From Dastarcus helophoroides (Eukaryota; Arthropoda; Insecta; Coleoptera; Bothrideridae), in the NCBI GenBank assembly GCA_028583605.1, contig CM053337.1:29212397-29276396 (forward strand): DNA of 64,000 nt. Reading direction: 5' to 3'. Positions 47,816 to 58,957 of this stretch are shown in pieces (within the stretch, counting starts at the first letter, position 1; the number at the start of each line of letters is the position of its first letter). Both the position numbers and the translations under genes were made by a program. The notes beneath the pieces are model-generated. The model did no database searches. It saw only the letters and a list, made by a program, of their open reading frames with translations, and had not been told where the DNA came from.

Positions 47816-47864
47816 CAAATTTCAAACGTATTGCACACCACGACCAATGGTATTATTGACTGTG

Positions 47865-48090
47865 TCAAGGAAGCCCGAAACAAGTCTGTGGTGGTTGCTT
47901 GTAAATATTTTTTATTGATGCACGTTTGATTGGTTTATTACTGGACATATAATTGACATTATTTGTTAAGTTTAACATACCTGTCATGCTAAGGGCCAAA
48001 TCGGTCTATGGTTGTTTGTGCAAGTATTTTCAACTGTGACACGTTCGACTGTTTCACTGTAGAATATTTAATGGACGCTAATTTTCATTG
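47865..48090 (+). repeat. Two direct half-copies of the 4610 MITE
   Basis: 47,868-47,960 (AAGCCCGAAACAAGTCTGTG, GCTTGTAAATATTTTTTATT, GCACGTTTGATTGGTTTATT) and 47,998-48,085 (TCGGTCTATGGTTGTTTGTG, AAGTATTTTCAACTGTGACA, CGTTCGACTGTTTCACTGTA) both match the right arm of the MITE at 4787-4896. Here the two arms lie in the same orientation, not inverted, so this is a rearranged or tandem derivative. Confidence 0.6.
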
Positions 48091-48626
48091 CCCGCTTTCC
48101 CATTTTTTCGATTGGAATTTTTACCATGATGTTATATTTAGGATTCCGCTACTTAAAAGGAAAAAAGGGAACCTTTATAATCTCACTCTCGCACCCGTTC
48201 GCCCATCTGTTATAAAGAGGTTTTCCTCGTAAACTGTATAACGTAGACATTTAAAATTTTTTACAGCGTTAATTCTCAACGACCCACCCAAATATCTTCA
48301 ACAGAAAAATAAAATAGGGGGTTAATTTGGTCACCGAAAAATCAAGTTTTAGCTAATATATCGTGAGAGTTATCATTTGAAAGAGCTGCCTCCAAGGATC
48401 CTTAAGTATTTTTTATAAGTTTCGGTCCAGTGGTCTTAACAACTCAAAATGTATAAGGAATGCCCTCCCAATCTCCTAGATTTCTAAAGATAAAATTTAG
48501 ATTTTATTTGGATTGGGTTAATTAATGTTCACATAAGAGATGAATAATTTTATTTTTTATTATATTGCAATAAATAGAATAAATTCCCATTTAAAAAAGC
48601 AACAAAATTAAAGAATGGACGATAAT
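48091..48626. other. Unannotated spacer
   Basis: No gene or repeat recognised between the MITE halves and the PLE insertion. Confidence 0.35.
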
Positions 48627-49119
48627 ATTAAATGGTAGTGATAACGAAGGCTTCCACGGCCGAAGTTAGTACAGGATATACTTCTTCCGGGATTGGAACG
48701 TGTTAAAGAACTATTAAAAGTGTTCGACGTTTCGCCCACTATCGTAGGGAGCTTTTCATGAACAAAGAAAAGAAACAATAAATAAAAAGATAAATATAAG
48801 GAAATATGCAAAAATGAAATAATAAAAAGGCCAATTTTAAAACTTCAAGAACACGTTAACTCAGTATGACCACCATACCAGAGGCAAAACTCTTTTGACA
48901 GGAAAGAAAGAAAGGGAAACTTCATATACCATTTGTCTGCGCGACCACTCCCGAAGATTTTCCATGGTTGGTTTCCAGATGGAGAAAAGCATGTAACCAT
49001 CGTCTCTGTTGATGTTTTTGGGAAATTTTTGGATTTCAATGGCCTCGCGTATCTTCCTATTATGTTAATTGGAAATATTGGATATAATTGAAACAACATA
49101 ATTGAAATAACAACATTAA

Positions 49120-49480
49120 ACCCATTTTTTCATCATCCTCAAAGATCCAACAGCTCCTCCCATCTCCCAAAGATAAAATATCATCCTTTTGTTTTAATGG
49201 TGTGTACAGAATTCTTTGTTCTTGTAGTTTAGTGTACATCAGAGAAACGGGGCGATCATTTAAGACGCGAATATCGAACACCGAAAATGTCTTAGGTCTG
49301 GTTTATTTTCGCTGTCAGCCATTGCGGAACATCAACATGAGACCGGACATAAGATTCTCTTTGATAATATTTTAAATATATCCAATATTCCCAATTACCG
49401 TAATAGGAAAATACGCGAGGCCATTGAAATCCAAAAATTTATTAAAAATAGCAACAGAGACGACGGTTACATGCTTTTAT
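49120..49480 (+). pseudogene. PLE linker and GIY-YIG domain (copy E)
   Basis: Plus-strand reading: SSKIQQLLPSPKDKISSFCF, NGVYRILCSCSLVYIRETGR, SFKTRISNTE, then after frameshifts SAIAEHQHETGHK-like, NYRNRKIREAIEIQKFIKN. The NGVYRI start (the GIY box) is present here, unlike copy B; YIG has become YIR. Confirms the domain order linker, GIY, YIG, R-EH, REA-I-E for this family. Inactive. Confidence 0.85.
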
Positions 49481-49778
49481 CCATCTGGAAACCAACCATC
49501 AAAAATCTTCGGGAGTGATCGCGCAGACAAATGGTATATAAAGTTTCCCTTTCTTTTTTTCCTCAGAAGAGTTTTGCCTCTGGTATAGTGGACCTACTGA
49601 GTTACCGTGCTCTTCTGTCAAAACTTTCTAATCCTTTGTACCAATTTTTAATTCACAAGAGTTTCGCCTCTGGTGGACATACTGAGTCACCGTGCTCTTG
49701 AAGTTTTGAAATTGGCTTTTTCATTCTCTCATTTTTGCATATTCTCTTATATTTTTTTATTGTTTCTTTTCTTTGTTA

Positions 49779-49813
49779 CTGAAGAAGCCCCCTACGATGG
49801 TGGGCGAAACGTC
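49779..49813 (+). ncRNA. Hammerhead-like core in PLE E tail
   Basis: CTGAAGA (49,779-49,785), one extra A, stem II GCCC/GGGC (49,787-49,790 with 49,802-49,805), GAAAC (49,806-49,810) and cleavage triplet GTC (49,811-49,813). Flanks TGTTA and CCAACA could form four of five stem-I pairs, with a mismatch at the base. GAAAC runs straight into GTC, so stem III is reduced to the self-complementary ACGT, a minimal form expected to work only as a dimer. Extra A and the mismatch reduce confidence in activity. Confidence 0.6.
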
Positions 49814-49880
49814 CAACACTTTTAGTAGTTCTTTGACACGGTCCAATCCCGGAAGTAGTATATCCTGTATTAGATTGTAG

Positions 49881-50500
49881 TTGTTACCGAGATTTTCATG
49901 CATTTTAATTACATCGCCTACTGAATCAAAACACAAAAACCGACATAAACACACCTGTGAATAGCAAATAATAACCTTTAATACTAAAATATGTTCCACA
50001 TTTTAACAGGAAGTAGGGATTTATTAATTAAGGTGTTTTGCTCCACACGACAACTAAAAACTTTTCATTAAACATTTTTTTCCAAAACTCGTTTTTATTT
50101 ACCGTCGCGAATGTACAATCAGGTCTTGCGACTAAGATTTTTAGGCACGTTGTATAAAACTAGCTAAACTTATTTTGAATGAATTTCTAATAAACTGTAG
50201 AATATTTTCTGGATCCCGTTTTAGACTATTTTTTACTAGGACTAAACTTTTTTAAAGACATAGAAATCAGTTTGTCACAAAAAACTTTCAAACAATAAAG
50301 GTTACGGGAAAAATAGTTATTACAGAAATTGTAGGTTCATAAAATTCTTTACAAAATATGTATCTGTGATTGCTTCTACCAATGACATTTTGTAACATGT
50401 CAAAACTTCAAGAATGGGAGTAACCATTATTTGTTGCAATAAATTTGAATTTTTTAGAAAATGCATTAAACGGTTAATATGACGCAGAGACATATTTTAC
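49881..50500. other. Unannotated spacer
   Basis: No feature recognised. Confidence 0.35.
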
Positions 50501-51650
50501 TTTTTACTCATTTTACAATTTTTTCTTAAGTGTTACTAATTAATTCCAAATTTTTATTCAAAATTAAAATTTTTCAGTTTAAAATTTTTCTTCTGCAAAA
50601 CTTAGAAAACTAAAAGTTCAAAATGGATATTTCAAGATTAAAATCAAAATATCTAGTAACGATTTCGAAAACAGCTGGTTTATACACAAAAAAAATTGCT
50701 TTAACATTTCAAATTTAACAGCGAATTTTTGACTGCATTTTATTTTCAATTATAATTAAAAAATACGATTTTTAGTACAAAATTCTGTCTTTTTTTGCAA
50801 ATTTCGAGTTTGAAAGTTGAATAAATGCTTGACAACTTTCTTTATTTTGTGAATTAAAACTTCTAGTTATTTTTTTCAAAGTATATGCATTTATTTTCGG
50901 AGTTTTCATCTTGATATTAAAATTTTGAGGCAAATACAAATTTAAAGTTTGTTAAAGTTGTTTTAACTCATAAGTTAAAAAAAAAACAAAAAACATTAGA
51001 AATTCCAGAAACACTTTTTATTTTCTTTTAGAAAATTTATTCTTTTTTACATTTTGACTTTTTTTAAAGTTGCAGCTAAAATTTGAAAATGACAATTTTT
51101 TTTTTCAAATTTTGTTTAAAATGGAAAGAAATTTGAAATTACTAATTAAAATCTAAATTTCGACTTTTAAACGCAGGTTCTGAACTTTTGTATCGACATT
51201 TCGAGTTACTATTTGGACCTAAATTTGGATTTTATTTTTTGAAATTTTGAGATTTATTTAAAATCATTATTTAAATCATAAAACTGCAATTTTAATGACG
51301 AAACAAAATAGGAACTCCAAATTTTGAGAACAGCAGATGAAAGTTTACCTTTTACCCGAAGACTTTCAACTATCCATCCAAAAACCAAAATAAACTACAA
51401 ATTTCGAGATAAGAGTGGAAAAATCAGAGTAAATTCATTCAACATTTCTAGAACAATTAAATTGTCTACTTTTTTTAAATTTTAATTTCAAAGAAAGGTT
51501 TTCCTCAAAAACATATGTTTGACCTAAATTTCAAAACATAACCAAATTTTGAGTTTCTAGGATCAGTAAGGGGAAATTTCATGTAACACTCATTTCATTT
51601 TGTTAAAATTTATACACTTTTAGGCATTAAGTTCTCATTAATTTTTTATA
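50501..51650. other. Decayed AT-rich quasi-repetitive DNA
   Basis: AAATTTCGAG / AAATTTTGAG / TTTCGACTTT texture as at 63-2800. Confidence 0.5.
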
Positions 51651-52494
51651 AAAACCGTCTATTTCAATAACTCATCAGCTTCTGTATTTGTATCTTTTTT
51701 AGGATAATAAGACTATTTAGGGATGTTCATTTCGAGTAAAAAGTTATAGAACTAAAAGCAGGCGGAGCGTATAGTTTTTTCATTGGATTTCGTTCATAGC
51801 ATTTGTAGATTTCTACAAACTTTTCTAAATAATCAGTTTTTTCTTAATATAAATTAGATGCTAATTGATGTAGCTACATGATGGCCACAATTAATATAAC
51901 GGTGTTTAAATATTTATATACAGAAATAAGTAGTCGATCACGGGTGTTACTAATAATCCAATTTACCCAAATTTTCTGAATAATATGACTTAACATCATA
52001 AAAAATAATATGATGACATATACATATTGTATTTTAATGGTTTAGAATGTCAAAATAAGATAATGTGAAAGTTATATGTTATATGTCGCAGGCATTTAGA
52101 ATAACGCGGTTTTTAGTTAAAAGTCTAGGCAATTTGTTAAATGCCGGCAAATAACAAAGCAATATAAAATATTTTGTAATTTGACTGGTCTAAATTAATT
52201 ATTTACCTAAAAAACATCATGTATCGGGCGAATAAGCAAAACGAATATTATTTTCCTCAATGACTGAGATAACTTAGTATTTTACTGAAATGATAGATCT
52301 GTTTTAGGAGTTTCGCAAAACCTAAACGGCTACAAGAAAAAAAACTCTACAATTCGTCAAAGGCCAAATGAGAGATGGTGAAAAAAATTTGGAAACTTTA
52401 ATAAAAAAATTCACAGATTTCGCAATCCTTGCAACCAACGGAGACATTGGAAATGATAACACCAAATAGAAACATAATTAACACTTTATTTAAC
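51651..52494. other. Unannotated AT-rich spacer
   Basis: No gene or repeat recognised. Confidence 0.35.
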
Positions 52495-52655
52495 ATACAA
52501 GGTTATACAGGGTATTTACAAATTTCAAAGACAACGTTGGAAGTTGATTCGGAATGATAAATAAATACGAATTACGAAAAAAAATTAATAAAAAATGTTT
52601 ACTTTTCGAATTGCAGACTTTCAAAGTTGTTATAAAAAATAATTTAATTAATCAT
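52495..52655 (+). repeat. Dispersed repeat (GACAACGTTGGA...GATAAATAAA), copy 2
   Basis: TATACAGGGTATTTACAAAT, AAAGACAACGTTGGAAG, CGGAATGATAAATAAATACG, CAAAGTTGTTATAAAAAATA. Same order as 47,650-47,815. The TATACAGGGTRTT start links it in style to the element at 6490. Confidence 0.5.
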
Positions 52656-53188
52656 TTCATAACCTCTTTACCGATCGTGTTGAAATATGAAACCTTTATT
52701 TATTTAGATTATTAAGGCTAGAATCTTAGTGACGAAGACCCTTGTTTTATCCGACATCCCTTGTAATTCACCACGACAATTATCTATGTATCTTCGAAGT
52801 AGTAAATAATAATAATTATATAAAATATGTATTGATTTACAACAATACGTATTACGTTAATTCTGTAATAAACCTTGTGTTATTTATTATTATTATTTTG
52901 TTGTTGCTTAATTCGTGAAGTTTAATATTGTATAATCTTAAGTATAGATTTTATCTCATCATTTTTATATGTAATTATTCAAATTACAAGATGCTCTTTT
53001 TCAAAAAGTTTCGGACTATAAGGGAGAAGTACTCTATAGTTCGCCAAAATTGATTTTCCGATAACACCTTCCAAACATTTTTAGACGGGTCTACTGCATT
53101 CCGAATATTGGGCTAGAAATCTGAACTGCCGATGTCGATCACTATTCGGGTATTTAAATTGATTGTTGTTAAATATTCGAAGGAAGAG
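52656..53188. other. Unannotated AT-rich spacer
   Basis: No feature recognised. Confidence 0.35.
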
Positions 53189-53193
53189 TACAC

Positions 53194-53580
53194 TATGAGG
53201 CGCCGTTCACAACATAATTATTTTTCATGAATATTTAATAAATCAAACAATATATGTAAAATTTTAAATTATATATAGTTTCGTTCTTGAAATATACTTC
53301 ATTTCTGTAAAAATGAATATTTATATTCTCCTGATAGAAATTTTACATAAATCTATTTAAATATTTTATATGAAAGTTTTATGTGGTTTTAAAAATATTT
53401 ATATAAACTGCGATACATGAAACGACCGTGAGAGGCGATAGTAGCCGCACGAATCGGGCATGGAGTATGGTATTATTTATATATCAATTTTATTTTTCGT
53501 TGTCGCCACCTGAATCTTGATTATATTTACATATTTATCAATAGCACTAAAATCTGACATAAAAAGTGACAGCATGCTGC

Positions 53581-53611
<31 letters not shown>

Positions 53612-53922
53612 ATAATAATAAATAAATAAATAATAAAATAAAAAAAGTTTCAAACCTTAATTTAAGTTCCAGCGCTTCTAGCACCCGCTACGGTGGTTTG
53701 ATATATCACACTTTATATAAATATTTTTGAAATCACATAAAATCTTTATGAGATATTTAAGAATATTTATATAAAATTTTTAACAGAAGATTAAAATATC
53801 CATATTCATTAAAATTAAATATACTGCAAGAAAGAAATAATATATAATTTCAAATTTAATATAAATTGTTTGATTTATTAAATATTCATAAAAAATTATT
53901 ATGTCCTGAACGGCACCTCATA
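53194..53922. mobile_element. Element with ~240-bp terminal inverted repeats
   Basis: The left arm 53,194-53,435 and right arm 53,690-53,922 are inverted copies. Shared words: TATGAGGCGCCGTTCA/TATGAGGTGCCGTTCA, TTCATGAATATTTAATAAAT, CAAACAATNTATNTNAAATT, TTTTATGTGGTTTNAAAAAT and ATTTATATAAANTGNGATA, about 80% identical. Left flank TACAC (53,189-53,193) recurs one base off the right end (53,924-53,928), a possible 5-bp duplication. The centre of about 255 bp has an AAT microsatellite. No coding capacity. Long-TIR foldback style; superfamily open. Confidence 0.85.
53579..53640. repeat. (AAT)n / (AAAT)n microsatellite
   Basis: About nine AAT units followed by AAATAATAATAAATAAATAA-type interrupted repeats, in the centre of the long-TIR element. 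Confidence 0.93.
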
Positions 53923-53928
53923 CTACAC

Positions 53929-55050
53929 ACTTGTTTCAGTTAATAAATCTATTTAGATTATTTCGCATTGAAATCAGGATCATCGAAAAAAACATTAGAG
54001 GGCAGTTGAATGGCAAATTTATCAATCTTAAAAATTGAGGTTGGTTCTGTGATTTTGTTTATCTTACTCCAGATCACACGTGAATTCGTTTAGATGTGAT
54101 TTGATTCATATGGTACATTACTTCAAACTCTTTTAAAGAAAATTACAATTTTTTAACTAATGCTGAAGTAATGATGTTAGCTCGACACCCTGGATTTAAC
54201 AACGCTGGACATTGTTTAAAGTTACTGCACCTATTTCTAATTAAAACTAGAGCTGTACTGGTTGTACTGATTGCCATTTTCGCTTTGCATGATCGTTTAA
54301 TTTTTCCGCTACTATGGAAATAATAAATAAAATTAATTCCCTTTTTTTGCCGAAAGCTCTAAAACCTTTAATACAGTTAATTAGTTGTCTTAGACCGGGT
54401 TGTGTGGTTTTTGTGAATTAAAAAATGTTTAGGACAGTTGGACCTGTTCTTTTATTTTAAAGCGATCTTGCATAATTAATTAATAATAATAATTAGCTGA
54501 TACTGACAATGATTCAATAACGTCACTTGAATCTCCCTCCACAGAATCGCAAAGATAATGAAATTTCTTAATATCAAAAATACGCTTGTCGTAATGAACT
54601 GAACACTTAGATGAATCTAAAAACGAAAATGGGAAGCGATAAGGGCTTTAATTTAGCAACATATATGGTATTTAATTATACTCGCGCCGTTTAATAATAA
54701 TACATTTCAATTTATGTCAGTTACAGTTTTATCGGATGTTCAAATGTATCAAGTGTGCTCTAATTTTTTTTTAGAAGAGAACGTAGCGAACCCGGCACTC
54801 GATTACATATTGATTATTTTGGTTGATCCCTCAAGGGTAATTTTGACGTCTTATTTATCCAGCGAGGTTAAAATTTTCTAATCTAAAGAAAATCCTCCAG
54901 AAATCTATTTTCTTTCACGTTTTTACGATGATTTGAATTACTAAGATACACAAATTTATAAAACAGTCTAGAGCAGTAACAATTTCCATTCTACATCCAA
55001 AAAATGAGAATTTTCCATCAGAAAGTTTGTTATGATAGCAATTCAAATGT
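53929..55050. other. Spacer with weak dispersed repeat
   Basis: 54,180-54,340 (ACACCCTGGATTTAACAACG, CTGGACATTG..., GGAAATAATAAATAAAATTA) resembles the 47,650 / 52,495 repeat at both ends but not in the middle. Nothing else recognised. Confidence 0.35.
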
Positions 55051-56330
55051 ATTAAAACCTTGCAGTTGTCAATCACTGATAATTTCTTTGGGATTTACGT
55101 TCATAAAAAATTTTCATTGTCAACTTATTGACTTTTTCATTTGAACGAAACTCAAAATGTCGAAAATTTGTCAAAAATAGATTTGAAGTACTCTCTCCAA
55201 ATTTTTACTCTTCTTTACAAAATTATGCGTTTATGCTTTCAAAATAATTATAAACACAAATTTTGGACTTTTCCGAAATTTAATAAATTTTTTCCACAAT
55301 TTCGACTTTTTTAAATTTTTACATCAAACTTGCAATTTTTGTGTTTTTTCTTAAAACTTCGGATTTCAAACGGATTCAAAATTTGAACATCAGTCTTGCG
55401 AGTCTAACCCAAGTTGTTGCATTAAAAAAATAAATATAGCGTATTTTCTTGAAATTATGACTTTTCTACAAAATTCCTCAACCTTTCAAAATGTCATTTA
55501 TTTTAATTGAACTGTCAATAAATATTTATGTTTTGTTTAAAATTTTTATGTTAAATAATAAATTCTAAATATTTCTAAAGATTTTGACTTATTTTCGAAA
55601 TTTTGACCTCAGCCTAAAAAATTCTTTAAATTACAAATATATAAAATCGAAAACTCAAGATTTTTTATCGAAATTTTGAAACGTCAACTTTTTTTTCGAA
55701 ATTTAAAACCCCCTTTTTTATTAAATCATGAGTGGTGGGTTGCCTCAAATTTTAAAATCCCAAAATTTAAACTTTACTTTCTACTCTTACAATAAAGGTT
55801 TCAACCAGTGTTAAAGCTTTAATTTTATATTTTTAAGGTTTTAAATTTAATCAAGACTCTTTTTTTTAAGAACACAAGTCAGTTATTTAAAATCTTGACT
55901 TTAAATGAAATATTTTAATTTTTTTCAAATGATTTTGATTTAGTTGCAAAGTTTTATCTTTAACCTCAAAATGTTGACCTATGTTTTGAAATTTTAGAAC
56001 ATTATGAATTTTTTGAAATCCTGGAATATTTTCCTAAAATTGTCTATTTTTTTTACTATTTTTCTCGCAACTTTTCTGAATTCAAAATTTTGGCCTTATT
56101 TAGCTATTTTTTTTTATTTTCGACCTTAATATCGAAGTATTCGACTTGAGATTTCGAGTGAAAACTTGAATATTCAAATATTTTTCTTTCGACTTTTTTC
56201 TATTTTTAAGGTTATTTCTGCAATTTTTATCTTTTCTAAATTTACAATTTCCATTAGTCAAGTTTCTTCTGAAAGATTATTTTTAAAATTGAAATATACT
56301 CGTATAACCAAATAGACTACGAAATAATTT
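55051..56330. other. Decayed AT-rich quasi-repetitive DNA
   Basis: One of the clearest examples of the word texture: AATTTCGACTTTTTTAAATT, TTCGAAATTTTGACC, TCGAAATTTAAAAC, AAAATTTTTATG. Confidence 0.5.
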
Positions 56331-57093
56331 AAATCAAAATAATATTAAGGCATCTATGCTCATGGCTCTTGAAAGAAATATTTTAATACAAAGCGAAAAC
56401 AATGAAATATTAAAATATATTTAATCTACAAGCAAAAATTTGTCAACTTTATTGTAAAAGTAATTTACATTTATTTGAGCCGTAAAAAAAAAGTACTTCA
56501 AGACAGTACGTGAATTGGATTTAGTTAGGGTAAGAGTTTACAGCATAATAATGGAATTATAACCCCTCACTAAAGGGCCGCTGACTTGAGTAACCCGTGT
56601 AAACTTCAGAACTTTTAAGTTTGCGCATCTTTACATGCTCACAATACCGCCTACTGTGTTCAGTTTTTGTTAGTGGTGTTTTCGTACTTAACTCACTAGA
56701 TTCTCTATTTTCAATCTCTCGTAAACGTTTTTTACGCTCTCAATATGTCTTACACTTTTCGCTATTTTTCATACTCTTAATATCCATAGCTGATAGCCTT
56801 ATCCAATGAAACGTCACTGGGTTAAACGAATATGGTGCACTGCGGTGAACTGTAAACTAACATTCTCTCATAGTTTTTATGTCGGCTTCTCGACGCCGAG
56901 AGCGCTCGACTGGCGATCCGAGTATGTCCGACCGACCGACACCTTGTTCTTCAAGCTTGAACGAAAACCCGAAACTTCACCCCATATCTCAACATAAACA
57001 TTTCCAATGTTAAAAGTTAAAAAATTGATATATGCCCCTCTTTCTAATAGAAGTACCAGAGGTTGCTTCAGGACCACTAGATTACAATAGTAG
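56331..57093. other. Mixed-composition region with CpG-containing words
   Basis: 56,870-56,970 is the most CpG-rich part of the window (CTCGACGCCGAGAGCGCTCG, GTCCGACCGACCGACACC). Frames open on both strands but encode nothing recognised. Could be the flank of an unrecognised transposon that also includes the hairpins to the right. Confidence 0.3.
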
Positions 57094-57216
57094 TTTGTAC
57101 AACAAGAGCGGATATGATGTCCATATCGCACGAGAACGAAGTTTGAGCACGACGCCGTAGGCGGAGTGCCTCAATCGTTCGAGTGCGATATGAACAATCC
57201 GCTCGAGTTGTACAGC
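57094..57216. repeat. Hairpin-forming inverted repeat, ~45-bp arms
   Basis: Left arm 57,094-57,139 (TTTGTACAACAAGAGCGGAT, CATATCGCACGAGAACGA) pairs with right arm 57,176-57,216 (CGTTCGAGTGCGATATGAAC, AATCCGCTCGAGTTGTACA). The loop folds further (GCAC, GCC, GGC, GTGC). The whole 123 nt could form one long hairpin, either a small MITE or a small-RNA-precursor-like structure. Confidence 0.75.
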
Positions 57217-57562
57217 GTATTTTTCCTACGACTACGATCTATCAAAGACTAAAATACGATTTAACAAATTGATAATTTTTCATGTGACATTTGCAGTTTC
57301 TAATATATTTTATATAGTGTCCATATGTCATTGAAACGTCAAATTTATCGTAACAAAATTCTTATTTACTATTTGATTTCTACGGTAATAATATCTTGAA
57401 TATTTCACATGCAGCCTCAGAAATATCCGCTGGGATAAAGTTTACTAATTCTACACTGAAAGCACTGATTTTAAATATTTTGTTTGCTAAATACCGAAGT
57501 CACTTTGACAGATTCTATGGTATAATTCTGAATCTAAAAATGACATTCGTCTTTATCGCATG

Positions 57563-57619
57563 CCATGATTGGTCAATTTCATATCCACACTAGTGTAGAT
57601 ATGAAATCGACAATCACGG
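57563..57619. repeat. Near-perfect 57-bp palindrome
   Basis: CATGATTGGTCAATTTCATA, TCCACACTAGTGTAGATATG, AAATCGACAATCACGG. The arms of 28-29 nt meet at CACTAGTG with three mismatches and one single-base gap. No loop, so it would extrude as a cruciform. Confidence 0.85.
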
Positions 57620-58299
57620 TGCGACTTTGGTTATATCCGTTTACTAGACTGATATAGTCTATCTATCCTGTTCGCAAGGTATAAAAAAACAGTGCACATA
57701 CGGGTGGGAGTAGGAAAAAATATTATGGCAAAAGTATTAAGTGTTAGAAAACGACCATGCAAACAAATATTAGTCAGGATATTCCAAAAACAACTCATTC
57801 TTTTGAAAGTCATTAAAACATCTCGAGCAAAATTCTTCACTGAAATTCCAAAAGATATTACATATTTATACTAAAATTAAAGCACGGGGTTTTAAAAAAT
57901 GTCTGTACAAATGATTCTCAAAAAATGTTGCTGGAAATCGCGTTACTCTAAAAAAACACAGATTTTACGTGATCTCGTAAAAATAAATCGAGCGACGGTA
58001 AGTCTGACAATCAAGGTAACCATTTAAAAGAATCTTCTTCTAATCCACTGCAATCCACAAGTGCACAGGAACGTGTTACAGGAACCTTTTCGAGGGATTT
58101 TTAATATCTTTTTTGGCACCTTGAATATTGTTTCATACTGGATTTGGTAATGATTTTGTTTTCGTTTTTTCGTTTCAGACTATTCCTCCAATAAATATCT
58201 TTTATGATTCTTCATCTTTTGATCTAGGTAGTGCATATATAGCTACTATTTCCACTTATTATCAAGACAAAAATAATAATAGTAGTTTATTAAATGTAC
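57620..58299. other. Unannotated spacer / LINE 3' flank
   Basis: Probably includes the 3' untranslated part of the minus-strand LINE that follows. Frames open on both strands near 57,631-57,874 are not recognised. Confidence 0.35.
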
Positions 58300-58304
58300 G
58301 AATA

Positions 58305-58957
58305 TTACATATTTTTAACATTTACAAGAAAAGAAAACATTTTGATTAAACAAGAAACATTCATTTTGACATAGACAAATAGATTTCTCTTAAAACGAGA
58401 CAAATTATTTGTACTTTCTATTTCGTTCGACAAATTATTAAATAGAGATACACTCTTATAAAATAAAGACCTATATGTGGACTCTTTATTAACAGTACTT
58501 GTATATATGTTACTACGGTTACGGATTTCAAAGTTATGTACTTCGTTAATAGTTCTAATATTGAACATTAAATATTTTGGCAACAACCCTTTGATGATTT
58601 TATAAATAAATATCATAGTTTGATAAAACAAATATTGCTGTACTGACAGTGACGTAGACAATCAAGCATCAGATGGACTAGTGTATAAATGTTACATTTC
58701 AATATTGCTCTATGATATTTATTTTACAGTATCTGTAGTTGTTTTAAGTGGTATTTATTAGCAAAGAACCAGATACTTGGGCAGTAATGAAAATAAGGTC
58801 AAATCAAATTATTAAAAACTTTAAAGCGGTTAACAAGACTTAATTTTTTACATATTCTGATAAAGTATCTAACTTTACCATTTATTTGTGACAAAATAAT
58901 GTTAAGGTGTTCTTTAAAGTTTAAGTCATTGTCAGTGGTAATTCCTAAATACTTTAT
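58305..58957 (-). pseudogene. LINE RT thumb and C-terminus
   Basis: Minus-strand reading: IKYLGITTDNDLNFKEHLNI, ILSQINGKVRYFIRICKKLS, YFHYCPSIWFFANKYHLKQL, YHRAILKCNIYTLVHLMLDC, then in a shifted frame LSVQQYLFYQTMIFIYKIIK, GLLPKYLMFNIRTINEVHNF and SLFYKSVSLFNNLSNEIES, ending in basic residues. The YLG box, the L-Y-C-SIW block and the G-LP-YL / R-RN / SLF--L--NE--- tail are standard for non-LTR RT C-termini. Confidence 0.9.

Larger units (their letters stand above)
48627..49880. mobile_element. Penelope-like element E: inverted pair with 12-bp imperfect TSD
   Basis: The left half is a minus-strand PLE end (48,639 to about 49,110: terminal tail, tail units, C-terminal part of the GIY-YIG frame). 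The right half is a plus-strand copy (about 49,115-49,868: linker, GIY-YIG, tail, ending CCTGTA). Flanks ATTAAATGGTAG (48,627-48,638) and ATTAGATTGTAG (49,869-49,880) agree at 10 of 12 bases. The arrangement mirrors element C. The right half carries the hammerhead-like core at 49,779-49,813. Confidence 0.85.

Noticed and set aside
56557..56577. AACCCCTCACTAAAGGG resembles the phage T3 promoter and might suggest vector contamination
   Set aside because: It differs from the T3 promoter by an extra C and an altered upstream part, and no polylinker or vector sequence surrounds it. Chance in AT-rich eukaryotic DNA is more likely.
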